Shown here piece after piece: positions 1 through 5,685 of a DNA stretch of 12,271 nt. The position numbers and the translations under genes were made by a program. The stretch spans positions 1 through 12,271 of the forward strand of contig CAYOVG010000215.1 of the NCBI GenBank assembly GCA_964407285.1, given 5' to 3'. The notes under the pieces are model-generated. The model saw only the letters and a program-made list of their open reading frames with translations. It was not told where the DNA came from and ran no database searches. Origin of the DNA: CAYOVG01 sp964407285. GTDB taxonomy: Bacteria; Desulfobacterota; Syntrophobacteria; Syntrophobacterales; Syntrophobacteraceae. Position 1 is the stretch's first letter; every line of letters starts with the position of its first letter.

Positions 1-526
1 AGTCCTCGCAGGCGGGGAGCGTTTCGTCGAAGAGCCCCACACGGTCCAGGAGGTCTCGCCGGAGCATGACGGCCGAGGGACTGACCAGGCAACGCTCCAG
101 GAGAAGCGGAAAGCAGTAGCCCTCGGGTTTCGCATGGTAGTTCCTCGGGTTGAGGCGGCTTCCGTTTCGTATCCACACTTCGCCGGTCTGGCAGATGCTC
201 AGGCCGGGATTTTCCCGCATGAAAACCGATTGCGCGGCGAGCTTTCCTGGACGCCACAGGTCGTCGGAATCGAGAAAAGCGAGCAGGTCGCCCGCGGCGG
301 CGCGGATTCCCGCATTGCGGGCGGCGCTCACCCCGGCGCGCGGCCTGCGGATGCACCGGACGGCGGACCCGAAAGCCGCCAGGGTCGCCGGCGTATCGTC
401 CGTGGAGCCGTCGTCCACGACGATCACTTCCACCATCTCGTCGACGCCCCGCTGAGCCAGCACCGACTCCACAGCCTCCCTCACGAACATGCTACGGTTA
501 TATACGGGTATTACGACACTGATCAT
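1..526 (-). CDS. Family 2 glycosyltransferase, C-terminus cut off by window edge
   Basis: Probable inverting glycosyltransferase with the GT-A fold, transferring a sugar from a nucleotide-sugar donor to a glycan, lipid or protein acceptor in the cytoplasm. The visible 175 residues start MISVVIPVYNR, the usual first beta strand of GT2 enzymes. A VVDDGSTDD nucleotide-binding motif follows (D38-D39-G40), then the conserved SAARNAGI stretch (about 67-74) and the metal-binding LDSDD motif (D86-S87-D88). The gene continues leftward past base 1, so the C-terminal half and the acceptor-specificity region are not visible. I chose the ATG at 526 because family similarity begins there. In-frame ATGs at 580, 622 and 634 would add unconserved residues before the next upstream stop. 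No neighbour in the window shows its pathway; surface polysaccharide synthesis is the usual context for such genes. Family call firm, substrate unknown. Confidence 0.88.
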   Translation of the reverse strand, partial: MISVVIPVYNRSMFVREAVESVLAQRGVDEMVEVIVVDDGSTDDTPATLAAFGSAVRCIRRPRAGVSAARNAGIRAAAGDLLAFLDSDDLWRPGKLAAQSVFMRENPGLSICQTGEVWIRNGSRLNPRNYHAKPEGYCFPLLLERCLVSPSAVMLRRDLLDRVGLFDETLPACED

Positions 527-774
527 GCGCTCGCACCACTTCGCTCCGCCGCTTGCTCCGATCCACCACCGGACAACCATGAAACTCAAAGCAGGAATAT
601 GTTCATTTGCCGGCCCATCCATAGTATCGAACATCCGGCGCCTTATATCAAGCGCCTACTGGGTGGGCAAAAGCGAAGCGTTGCCCGTTGACGAGAATCC
701 TGAATCACATGCGGGCCTTCAGCTAAGTCCCCTTAGCAGGGTACGATTCATAGATCGCCTCGAGGAGAGGTAGC
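527..774. other. Intergenic region between divergent genes
   Basis: This 248-base stretch separates the leftward glycosyltransferase from the rightward antitoxin-like gene. Frames crossing it are antisense or out-of-frame readings with no recognisable protein. The one structure seen is a small perfect hairpin at 722-737 (GCTAAG, loop TCCC, CTTAGC), ending 37 bases before the antitoxin-like ATG. It could be an operator or a 5' leader stem. A TACGAT at 742-747 resembles a -10 box but has no good -35 partner at normal spacing. Confidence 0.3.
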
Positions 775-978
775 ATGCCTGTACGAACAAATATTCAAAT
801 AGGCAAGGAAAGTTAAGATTTCATGAAGAAAGTCCATAAGGACTGGAACTACAAGAGTCTGAGCGAGTGTGCGCGAGATGCGTTGAACGCAAAAATCCGG
901 GAGGATCGAAGAAAGCTTCGGGAGGAGAAAAGGGCCTCCGCTCTCATGCTCGACATCGATCCGGAACATGGTCAATAA
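775..978 (+). pseudogene. Ribbon-helix-helix antitoxin-like gene with an in-frame stop
   Basis: One reading frame runs from ATG 775 to TAA 976-978 and is broken only by a TAA at 814-816. The first 13 codons give MPVRTNIQIGKES, which looks like the DNA-contacting beta strand of ribbon-helix-helix (CopG/ParD-type) regulators. After the stop, the same frame continues DFMKKVHKDWNYKSLSECA and then RDALNAKIRED, the expected two helices with a turn between them, followed by a charged tail. A strong ribosome site (GAGGAGAGG) lies just before ATG 775, so that was the original start. A single change, TTA to TAA, would explain the break. Translation could restart at ATG 823 (51 residues), but that product lacks the DNA-binding strand. 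No toxin gene follows; the next gene is convergent. The family call rests on pattern only. A true nonsense mutation is likelier than recoding. Confidence 0.6.
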
Positions 979-1001
979 GAATGAAGCTGAAGGCCCTTTT
1001 C
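927..1001. terminator. Long imperfect hairpin, possible bidirectional terminator
   Basis: GAAAAGGGCCT at 927-937 is perfectly complementary to AGGCCCTTTTC at 991-1001. Inside it, GCTCTCAT (940-947) pairs with ATGAAGC (981-987) with one bulged base, leaving a loop of about 33 bases. Read either way, the stem ends in CCCTTTTC: TTTATC follows on the plus strand, TCC on the minus strand. It lies between convergent genes, overlapping the end of the antitoxin-like frame and ending 10 bases before the fixX stop, so it could terminate both. The large loop and short T-runs make this uncertain. Confidence 0.45.
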
Positions 1002-1011
1002 TTTATCGATC

Positions 1012-1296
1012 TCACCCGAACTTATGCCTCACCCCGCACCCGCCGCGGGGGAATCGCCACGCGATATTCAGGTGGGGACAACCGATGCGGCAGGAGCCGC
1101 ATTCCAGGCATCCTTCGTAAGCCACGCTGATCCGGCCGTCCTTTTCCAGCTTGTAGACGTTGGCGGGACAGATGTAGAGGCAGGGCTTGTCCTCGCATTT
1201 CTCCCTGCAGATCCCGCCTTCCACGATTACAAGGTGGGATTCGTGGTCCACGTTGAAGCGATCGAGAAAGAGTTTTTCCTCAATTTTGCCCGCCAT
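1012..1296 (-). CDS. fixX: FixX ferredoxin-like protein
   Basis: Small 94-residue iron-sulfur protein, partner of FixC, that carries electrons out of the FixABC complex. Two cysteine groups are visible: C30, C34, C39 and C43-P in the first half, and the classic C63-x2-C66-x2-C69-x3-C73-P in the second. The first group is spaced irregularly, as in known FixX proteins, so at least one [4Fe-4S] cluster is expected from the second group plus a cysteine of the first. The length matches the family (about 95). The start ATG at 1296 has a good GGAGG site about 9 bases upstream. It is the last gene of the fix operon, 67 bases after fixC, and is followed by a candidate terminator. Recognition as FixX is strong from the residues LDRFNVD, the cysteine pattern and the gene order. 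Confidence 0.95.
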   Translation of the reverse strand: MAGKIEEKLFLDRFNVDHESHLVIVEGGICREKCEDKPCLYICPANVYKLEKDGRISVAYEGCLECGSCRIGCPHLNIAWRFPRGGCGVRHKFG

Positions 1297-1315
1297 TACA
1301 GTATGCCTCCGCTAT

Positions 1316-1349
1316 ATCTATTCATCTCTAGATCTATTCCGAATCTATT
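1316..1349. repeat. Three ATCTATT(C) repeats in the fixC-fixX gap
   Basis: The 67-base gap between fixC and fixX is AT-rich against GC-rich surroundings. It carries ATCTATTC at 1316-1323 and 1332-1339 and ATCTATT at 1343-1349, which read AATAGAT on the coding (minus) strand. Spacing is irregular (16 then 11 bases between starts). It may be leftover slippage sequence or a leader element for fixX; no function can be assigned. Confidence 0.4.
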
Positions 1350-1363
1350 TATTTCAAATCCGT

Positions 1364-2671
1364 TCATCTCACGCTTTGCCAGCCGTCCCACACCAGGCGC
1401 AACAGCTTTCGAAGGCTGAAATCCTTGCGAAGTTCTTTCCAGATGATCCCCTGCTTCCGTTTCTTCGGGACTCCATTGACCGTGAGCATCTCCCTGGCGG
1501 CAAAGCCGGCGATGCGAGGAAGCTGATCGAAAATCTCCGTATTGTGATTCTCCAGGAAAGGATTGAACCCGCTGTATTTCTTCATATCCTTCAGAACGAA
1601 GGAGCTTTGCAGCCGATCCACGTATCCTTCCAGCCCCTTGCGGCTGAAGTCGCCTTTTCTCATGGCGTCCAGGACGGCCTCCGCGGCCAAGCGTCCCGAC
1701 GCCATGGCCAGGTTGGAGCCTTCCCGGTGCAGGGTGTTGAAGAGCATTGCCGAATCCCCGGCGATGAGCCAGCCGTCCCCGCAGAGGTTGGGGATGGAGT
1801 CGTATCCTCCCTCGGGGAGCCAGTGGGCCAGGTACTCCCTGGCCTTTCCCCCTTTGATGAGGGGGGCGACCATGGGATGCTCCTTGAATGCGTCCAGCAT
1901 TTCGTAAGGCCGTATCTTGCGCCTGGAAAGGTCCTGCAGGTTCGCTCCGATGGCTATCGAGAGACCGCTTTTGTTGGTGTAGATGATGGCCACGCCGTTC
2001 ATGCCCCAGGTGGTCGCTCCAAGGATTTCGGTGGTCACTCCATCTCCGGGACCGACGCCGAATCGCTCCTCGACTATCTCGGGGGACAGTTCAATGAGTT
2101 CCTTCACGGCGAGCGCCACCTGGTCGGGTTTCAGTTCGGGGCGAAAGCCCGTCTTTTTCGCCAGCGGGGAATTGACTCCGTCGGCCAGCAGGACCACATC
2201 GGCCCGAAGGTCTCCGTCCTCGCGGTCCACGCGCACCCCGTTCACCCGTCCCGCGCCGTCCCGCAGGAAGTCGACGACCACGGTGGACGGCACGATCATC
2301 GCGCCCCTGGCTCTGGCCTGGTCCGCATACCACCGGTCGAATTTCGCCCTCAGGACCGTGAACGAATTGTGGCGCCGCTCGCTCTCGAATATGCGGTCGC
2401 GGTAGGAGATGCCGTACCCGCCGTCCCCGGACAGGTACCAGACGCGGTTTTCGATCACATTGCGCTCTATAGGACAGTTCGCGTTCCGAAAATCGGGCAC
2501 TATTTCCGCCAGGTTGTGCCCATAGACCACTCCGCCCGACATGTTCTTGGAGCCCGGATACTCTCCGCGCTCGAACACGATGGTCTTCACGCCCTTTTCC
2601 GCAAGGACGCATGCAGCCGAAATTCCGGCCGGACCGGCGCCCACTATCGCGACATCGAACTTCTCATCCAT
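1364..2671 (-). CDS. fixC: FixC flavoprotein dehydrogenase (ETF-quinone oxidoreductase-like)
   Basis: FAD-dependent oxidoreductase of 435 residues that accepts electrons from the FixAB flavoprotein and, with FixX, delivers them to quinone or the membrane pool. The N-terminus has the FAD-binding Rossmann motif VAIVGAGPAGISA (G11-x-G13-x2-G16) with an acidic strand end at E34 (FERGEYPG), followed by the conserved SKNMSGG. A second FAD contact is the LCGDGWLIAGDSA region near the last third. The length is typical of FixC; there is no fused iron-sulfur domain, which fits a separate fixX. Start ATG 2671 has an AAGGTGG ribosome site directly upstream. It lies 38 bases after fixB and 67 before fixX in the same direction, so transcription as one operon is expected. 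Membrane association in the family is peripheral; no membrane-spanning segment is seen here. Confidence 0.96.
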   Translation of the reverse strand: MDEKFDVAIVGAGPAGISAACVLAEKGVKTIVFERGEYPGSKNMSGGVVYGHNLAEIVPDFRNANCPIERNVIENRVWYLSGDGGYGISYRDRIFESERRHNSFTVLRAKFDRWYADQARARGAMIVPSTVVVDFLRDGAGRVNGVRVDREDGDLRADVVLLADGVNSPLAKKTGFRPELKPDQVALAVKELIELSPEIVEERFGVGPGDGVTTEILGATTWGMNGVAIIYTNKSGLSIAIGANLQDLSRRKIRPYEMLDAFKEHPMVAPLIKGGKAREYLAHWLPEGGYDSIPNLCGDGWLIAGDSAMLFNTLHREGSNLAMASGRLAAEAVLDAMRKGDFSRKGLEGYVDRLQSSFVLKDMKKYSGFNPFLENHNTEIFDQLPRIAGFAAREMLTVNGVPKKRKQGIIWKELRKDFSLRKLLRLVWDGWQSVR

Positions 2672-2709
2672 CTATCCACCTTTTTGAAGCACAAGAGGAG
2701 AAACCGTCG

Positions 2710-4023
2710 TCACTCCTGTCTGCCTTTCCCGTCTGTTTTTCCCTGCCGCTTGCGGAGTTGCGCGATCAGTTCCGGAACCACTTTCGTATAATCCCCTACG
2801 AGCCCGACATCCGCCACCTTGAAGATGGGGGCATTGGGGTCGGAATTGATGGCGATGATCTTTTCGGCCCCCTGGATGGCCACGAGGTGCTGAATCGCGC
2901 CCGAAACGGCGACCCCGATATAGAGCCTGGGAGCGACGGTTTTGCCCGTCTGGCCCACCTGCCGCTCGTAGGGCATGAAGCCCGATTCCACCACGGGCCT
3001 GGAACACGCCACCACACCGCCGAGAAGATTCGCCAATTCCTGCAGAAGCTCCAGGGACGCAATGTCGCACGCCCCCTTGCCGGCCACGATGAGGACCGGG
3101 GAGCGGGTGATTTCCACACTGCCCAGTTCGGAGACGTCCGGTATGAAATCCACCACCGCGGACATCCGTCCGTTCCCTTCGGGAGGGGTCCATTCGTGGC
3201 GCCGCACCTCGCCCTGCCGCTCATGGACCGGCTGCGGCATCCGCATGACCTTCGGTCTCACGGTGCTCATCTGGGGACGGTATCGCTCACAGAAGATGGT
3301 GGCCATGATGTTCCCGCCGAACGTGGGGCGGGTCATGAGCAGGAGGCCGGTTTCCTCCTCGATGTCGAGGCCCGTGCAGTCGGCCGTGAGACCCGTCTTG
3401 AGCCGCGTGGCCACGATACCGGCAAGGTCCCTGCCGAGCGGCGTGGCGCCCATCAGCAGAATCTCGGGCCGGACGGTCTCGCAGAGGTCGGAAAGCGCTT
3501 TCCCGTAGGACAGGGGGAGGTAATCCGCCAGCACGGGATGCTCGATGACGTGAACCTGGTCACAGCCGTACGAGATGGCCTCGCGGACGACCGCATCCAC
3601 CTCGTTTCCGAGTAGAAGGCCGATGACCGGGACTTTCAGCTTCCCCGCCAGTTCACGGGCCTTGCCGACCAGTTCCCAGGACACTTCCGCGCCGCTCTTC
3701 CCATCCCTGTTCACTTCGATGTATACGGCGACACCGCGGTATCCGGCGGTTCCTTCGGGACGGTCCGGCCCCTCCTCGGGGGAGGCCGCCCGATCTTTCG
3801 ACTTCTTCCGGCCGGTTCGTTTCTTCTCGAAATTGACCGCCCCCACCGGGCAGACGTCGGCGCATTTGCCGCAGGAGATGCATGCCTCGGGGTCAACGTG
3901 CGCCACACCATCCGCCGAGATCTCGATGGCGCCCGCGGGGCATTCCGCCGTGCATAGCTGGCACCCGATGCACTTGTCGGTGAAAATCTCGGCGATTTCT
4001 TTTCCCTTCAGATTCTTGGGCAT
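2710..4023 (-). CDS. fixB: FixB / ETF alpha subunit with N-terminal 2x[4Fe-4S] ferredoxin domain
   Basis: Large subunit of the Fix electron-transfer flavoprotein, 437 residues against about 320-370 for plain FixB. The extra N-terminus (1-65) is a bacterial-type ferredoxin with two clean motifs: C18-x2-C21-x2-C24-x3-C28-P and C48-x2-C51-x2-C54-x3-C58-P. A basic linker (KKRTGRKK, then Glu/Pro-rich) leads to the ETF alpha domain, and the C-terminal FAD-binding signature is clear: VAVSGAIQH, then INSDPNAPIF and VGLVGDYT. It forms a heterodimer with FixA in the cytoplasm. Such ferredoxin-fused alpha subunits occur in anaerobes and suggest direct transfer to or from low-potential iron-sulfur carriers. 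The start ATG at 4023 lies 6 bases after the fixA stop, with a GGAGG site inside the end of fixA, so translation is probably coupled. Confidence 0.96.
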   Translation of the reverse strand: MPKNLKGKEIAEIFTDKCIGCQLCTAECPAGAIEISADGVAHVDPEACISCGKCADVCPVGAVNFEKKRTGRKKSKDRAASPEEGPDRPEGTAGYRGVAVYIEVNRDGKSGAEVSWELVGKARELAGKLKVPVIGLLLGNEVDAVVREAISYGCDQVHVIEHPVLADYLPLSYGKALSDLCETVRPEILLMGATPLGRDLAGIVATRLKTGLTADCTGLDIEEETGLLLMTRPTFGGNIMATIFCERYRPQMSTVRPKVMRMPQPVHERQGEVRRHEWTPPEGNGRMSAVVDFIPDVSELGSVEITRSPVLIVAGKGACDIASLELLQELANLLGGVVACSRPVVESGFMPYERQVGQTGKTVAPRLYIGVAVSGAIQHLVAIQGAEKIIAINSDPNAPIFKVADVGLVGDYTKVVPELIAQLRKRQGKTDGKGRQE

Positions 4024-4029
4024 GGAATA

Positions 4030-4881
4030 TCAGGCCTCCGGGTTCTTGAAAAAATCGGCGGCAAAGGCCTCATCGGCCGCAAGCACATTCAGAAGACTCT
4101 CCACGGCTCCGGCGACGCCCCCGTCCGCGTTGGCGTCGAACCGAGGCCCTCCTTCACGGACGGGCGGCGAGGAGATGTTCTTCACCCAAGTGGGCGACCC
4201 CTTGAGCCCCACCATTTCGGGGACCGCGCCGATAGCCGCGGCATTCCACACCTCTACCCGTGCGCGAATGGCATTGAGCAACAAGGGCAAGGGAGACCGC
4301 CTGGGGGTAGCGAGCCCCAGTTCCACGGTCAGAAGCGCCGGGAGAGTTCCCATGACTACCTCCGTTCCGCCGTCGACTTTGCGCTTCACCTGGATTTGCC
4401 TCTCATCCGGCTTGATCCACTCGACATCGGTAACATAGGTAAACTGGGTGTACTCCAGGCGCGTGGCGATGCCGGGACCCGTCTGCGCGGTGTCGCCGTC
4501 TATGGCCTGTTTGCCGCAAAGGACGACATCCACCGGATGCTCTCCGTTCAGCCGTTCGATGGCTTTGGAGAGGGTGTAGCTCGTAGCCAGCGTGTCGGCC
4601 CCGGCAAACGCCCTGTCGGAGAGAAGGACCGCGGCGTCGGCTCCCAGCGCGAGAGCATCCCGCAGGCAGGCGTCCGCCTGCGGCGGCCCCATGCTGAGGA
4701 CCGTCACCCGGCCGCCGTACCGCTCTTTGAGCCGGAGCGCCTCCTCGACCGCCACCATGTCGTAGGGATTGGCAATCGACTCCACGCCTGCGCGGACGAG
4801 AGTGTTCGTTTCCGGATCGATCCTCACATCAACCGTATCCGGGACCTGCTTGATACAGCAAACGAAATGCATTGGATGCAT
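4030..4881 (-). CDS. fixA: FixA / ETF beta subunit
   Basis: Small subunit of the Fix electron-transfer flavoprotein, 283 residues from the chosen start, as usual for the family. It begins MHFVCCIKQVPDT after three extra residues, the hallmark first strand of ETF beta proteins. It continues with NPYDMVAVEEALRLKE, a DRAFAGADTLATSY stretch and, around residues 121-140, CGKQAIDGDTAQTGPGIA, the conserved nucleotide-binding loop. With FixB it makes the flavin dimer that takes electrons from NADH or a similar donor. The frame is open up to 4983, but the ATG at 4881 has a GAGG site 8 bases upstream and family similarity begins there; ATG 4872 is also possible. It is the first gene of fixABCX. A candidate promoter lies about 110 bases upstream. 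Confidence 0.95.
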   Translation of the reverse strand: MHPMHFVCCIKQVPDTVDVRIDPETNTLVRAGVESIANPYDMVAVEEALRLKERYGGRVTVLSMGPPQADACLRDALALGADAAVLLSDRAFAGADTLATSYTLSKAIERLNGEHPVDVVLCGKQAIDGDTAQTGPGIATRLEYTQFTYVTDVEWIKPDERQIQVKRKVDGGTEVVMGTLPALLTVELGLATPRRSPLPLLLNAIRARVEVWNAAAIGAVPEMVGLKGSPTWVKNISSPPVREGGPRFDANADGGVAGAVESLLNVLAADEAFAADFFKNPEA

Positions 4882-4988
4882 TTGTAAATCCTCGACTTTG
4901 CATTCGGTAATATAGTACTGATGATCGTAATTTCTAAGCCGGGTCAAGAGAATCGTAGTCCCGGCCGGCGGCCGCCACCGCACGAGTT

Positions 4989-5017
4989 GTTATAACCAGT
5001 TGATTACGCAAATGCAA
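4989..5017 (-). promoter_or_regulatory. fixA: Candidate sigma-70-type promoter for fixABCX
   Basis: On the minus strand TTGCAT (5017-5012) and TATAAC (4994-4989) are separated by exactly 17 bases. The -10 matches consensus at 5 of 6 positions, the -35 at 3 of 6. The -35 box lies in a partial inverted repeat, TGATT (5020-5016) and AATCA (5005-5001), which could be a regulator site. Transcription would begin about 100 bases before the fixA ATG. A second TTGACC at 4947-4942 lacks a -10 at good spacing. Confidence 0.35.
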
Positions 5018-5131
5018 TCACCCGTACTTGGCCGACCGTTTCGCGGGCATGGCGCGTCCGCTACATCCACGCAACGGTCCAGACAGCGGTGGACGCACCA
5101 CTCCCATGATATGGTTACCGGCCCATCGGCA

Positions 5132-5380
5132 TCAATAAACGGGAAAAGTCACGACTTCTACGACAACGGCGTCAATTCCGGTCATACCGAGCTTCCGGCA
5201 GGCCCTCCATCTCTTTTCTCCATCGATGATCCGGAAGTGCTCTCCGGCAAACCACACTCGAATGGGCTCCATCAGGCCTGAAGCACGAATGCTCGCGGCA
5301 AGTTCACTCAAGGCTTCATCCGAACACACGTATCGAAGGTTCGGACAAACTCTCTCCACCTGGATTTCCCGCACGTCCAT
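5132..5380 (-). CDS. Stand-alone ParB N-terminal (ParB/Srx) domain protein
   Basis: An 82-residue protein made almost only of a ParB/sulfiredoxin-type nucleotide-binding domain. It starts MDVREIQVERVCPNLRY, followed by the helix DEALSELAASIRASGLMEPI (21-40), which is the usual 'LaxSIrexGllqPI' region. The box FRIIDGEKRWRACRKLG (49-65) corresponds to the family's GERRWRA motif, with lysine (K56) for the first arginine. True ParB proteins continue with a helix-turn-helix and a dimer domain; neither is present, so chromosome partitioning is unlikely. Stand-alone members of this fold can be nucleases, kinases or CTP-binding regulators, and the sequence does not decide between these. The start at 5380 has an AAGGA site about 10 bases upstream. 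It points the same way as fixA but is 250 bases away, with a candidate fix promoter between, so it is probably a separate unit. Confidence 0.8.
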   Translation of the reverse strand: MDVREIQVERVCPNLRYVCSDEALSELAASIRASGLMEPIRVWFAGEHFRIIDGEKRWRACRKLGMTGIDAVVVEVVTFPVY

Positions 5381-5685
5381 ATCGAGAGTCCTTCTGTCCG
5401 GTTCGTTATCTATTCATTAATAAGGACCCGCGTTGCCGGGAGCAAGGGGCAGCGAGCTTGCCGAACAGCGCCGGCAGGCGTCTTCAATGAGTGCGCCGCT
5501 CGGTTTTGCTTGCGGCTGTCGTCCCCATGCGCGGCATCGCATAATCCACTCCGGCGGCGGATGCTCGAGAAGCCGTGACGAACGCACATTCCTGCTTGCT
5601 ACGCGACAGTCCATGCGCTACATTCCGTCGGCATTGGTTTTCACTTCAAAATACGGGTTACGGAGATCAAAAAGAAAGGCGAATC
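5381..5685. other. Divergent intergenic region between ParB-like gene and antiporter
   Basis: This 305-base gap lies between two divergently transcribed genes and should hold both promoters. The left end is AT-rich (candidate minus-strand promoter). A 7-bp stem with one wobble pair (CTTGCCG 5457-5463, CGGCAGG 5472-5478) is present but has no T-run. No convincing plus-strand promoter for the antiporter was seen; the right end from about 5634 becomes AT-rich and ends in the ribosome site AAAGAAAGG. A 65-codon minus-strand frame here looks spurious. Confidence 0.3.
5417..5445 (-). promoter_or_regulatory. Weak candidate promoter for the ParB-like gene
   Basis: On the minus strand TTGCTC (5445-5440) and TATTAA (5422-5417) are 17 bases apart, about 37 bases before the ParB-like ATG. 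Match to consensus is 3 of 6 and 4 of 6. The surrounding AT-rich patch in an otherwise GC-rich gap supports a promoter here, but the boxes are poor. Confidence 0.25.

Noticed and set aside
748..975. Minus-strand 75-codon frame across the antitoxin-like gene
   Set aside because: No ribosome site, no family pattern, and the plus strand gives a much better protein.
1187..2791. Plus-strand open frame opposite fixC (about 534 codons)
   Set aside because: The minus strand encodes an unmistakable FixC here; the plus reading has no recognisable domain and crosses gene boundaries.
5457..5478. Stem CTTGCCG/CGGCAGG as a terminator
   Set aside because: No T-run follows in either direction, and it lies between divergent genes where no terminator is expected.
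5417..5614. Minus-strand 65-codon frame in the ParB-like/antiporter gap
   Set aside because: Arg/Ser/Pro/Ala-rich with no family resemblance; it also covers the likely promoter of the ParB-like gene.
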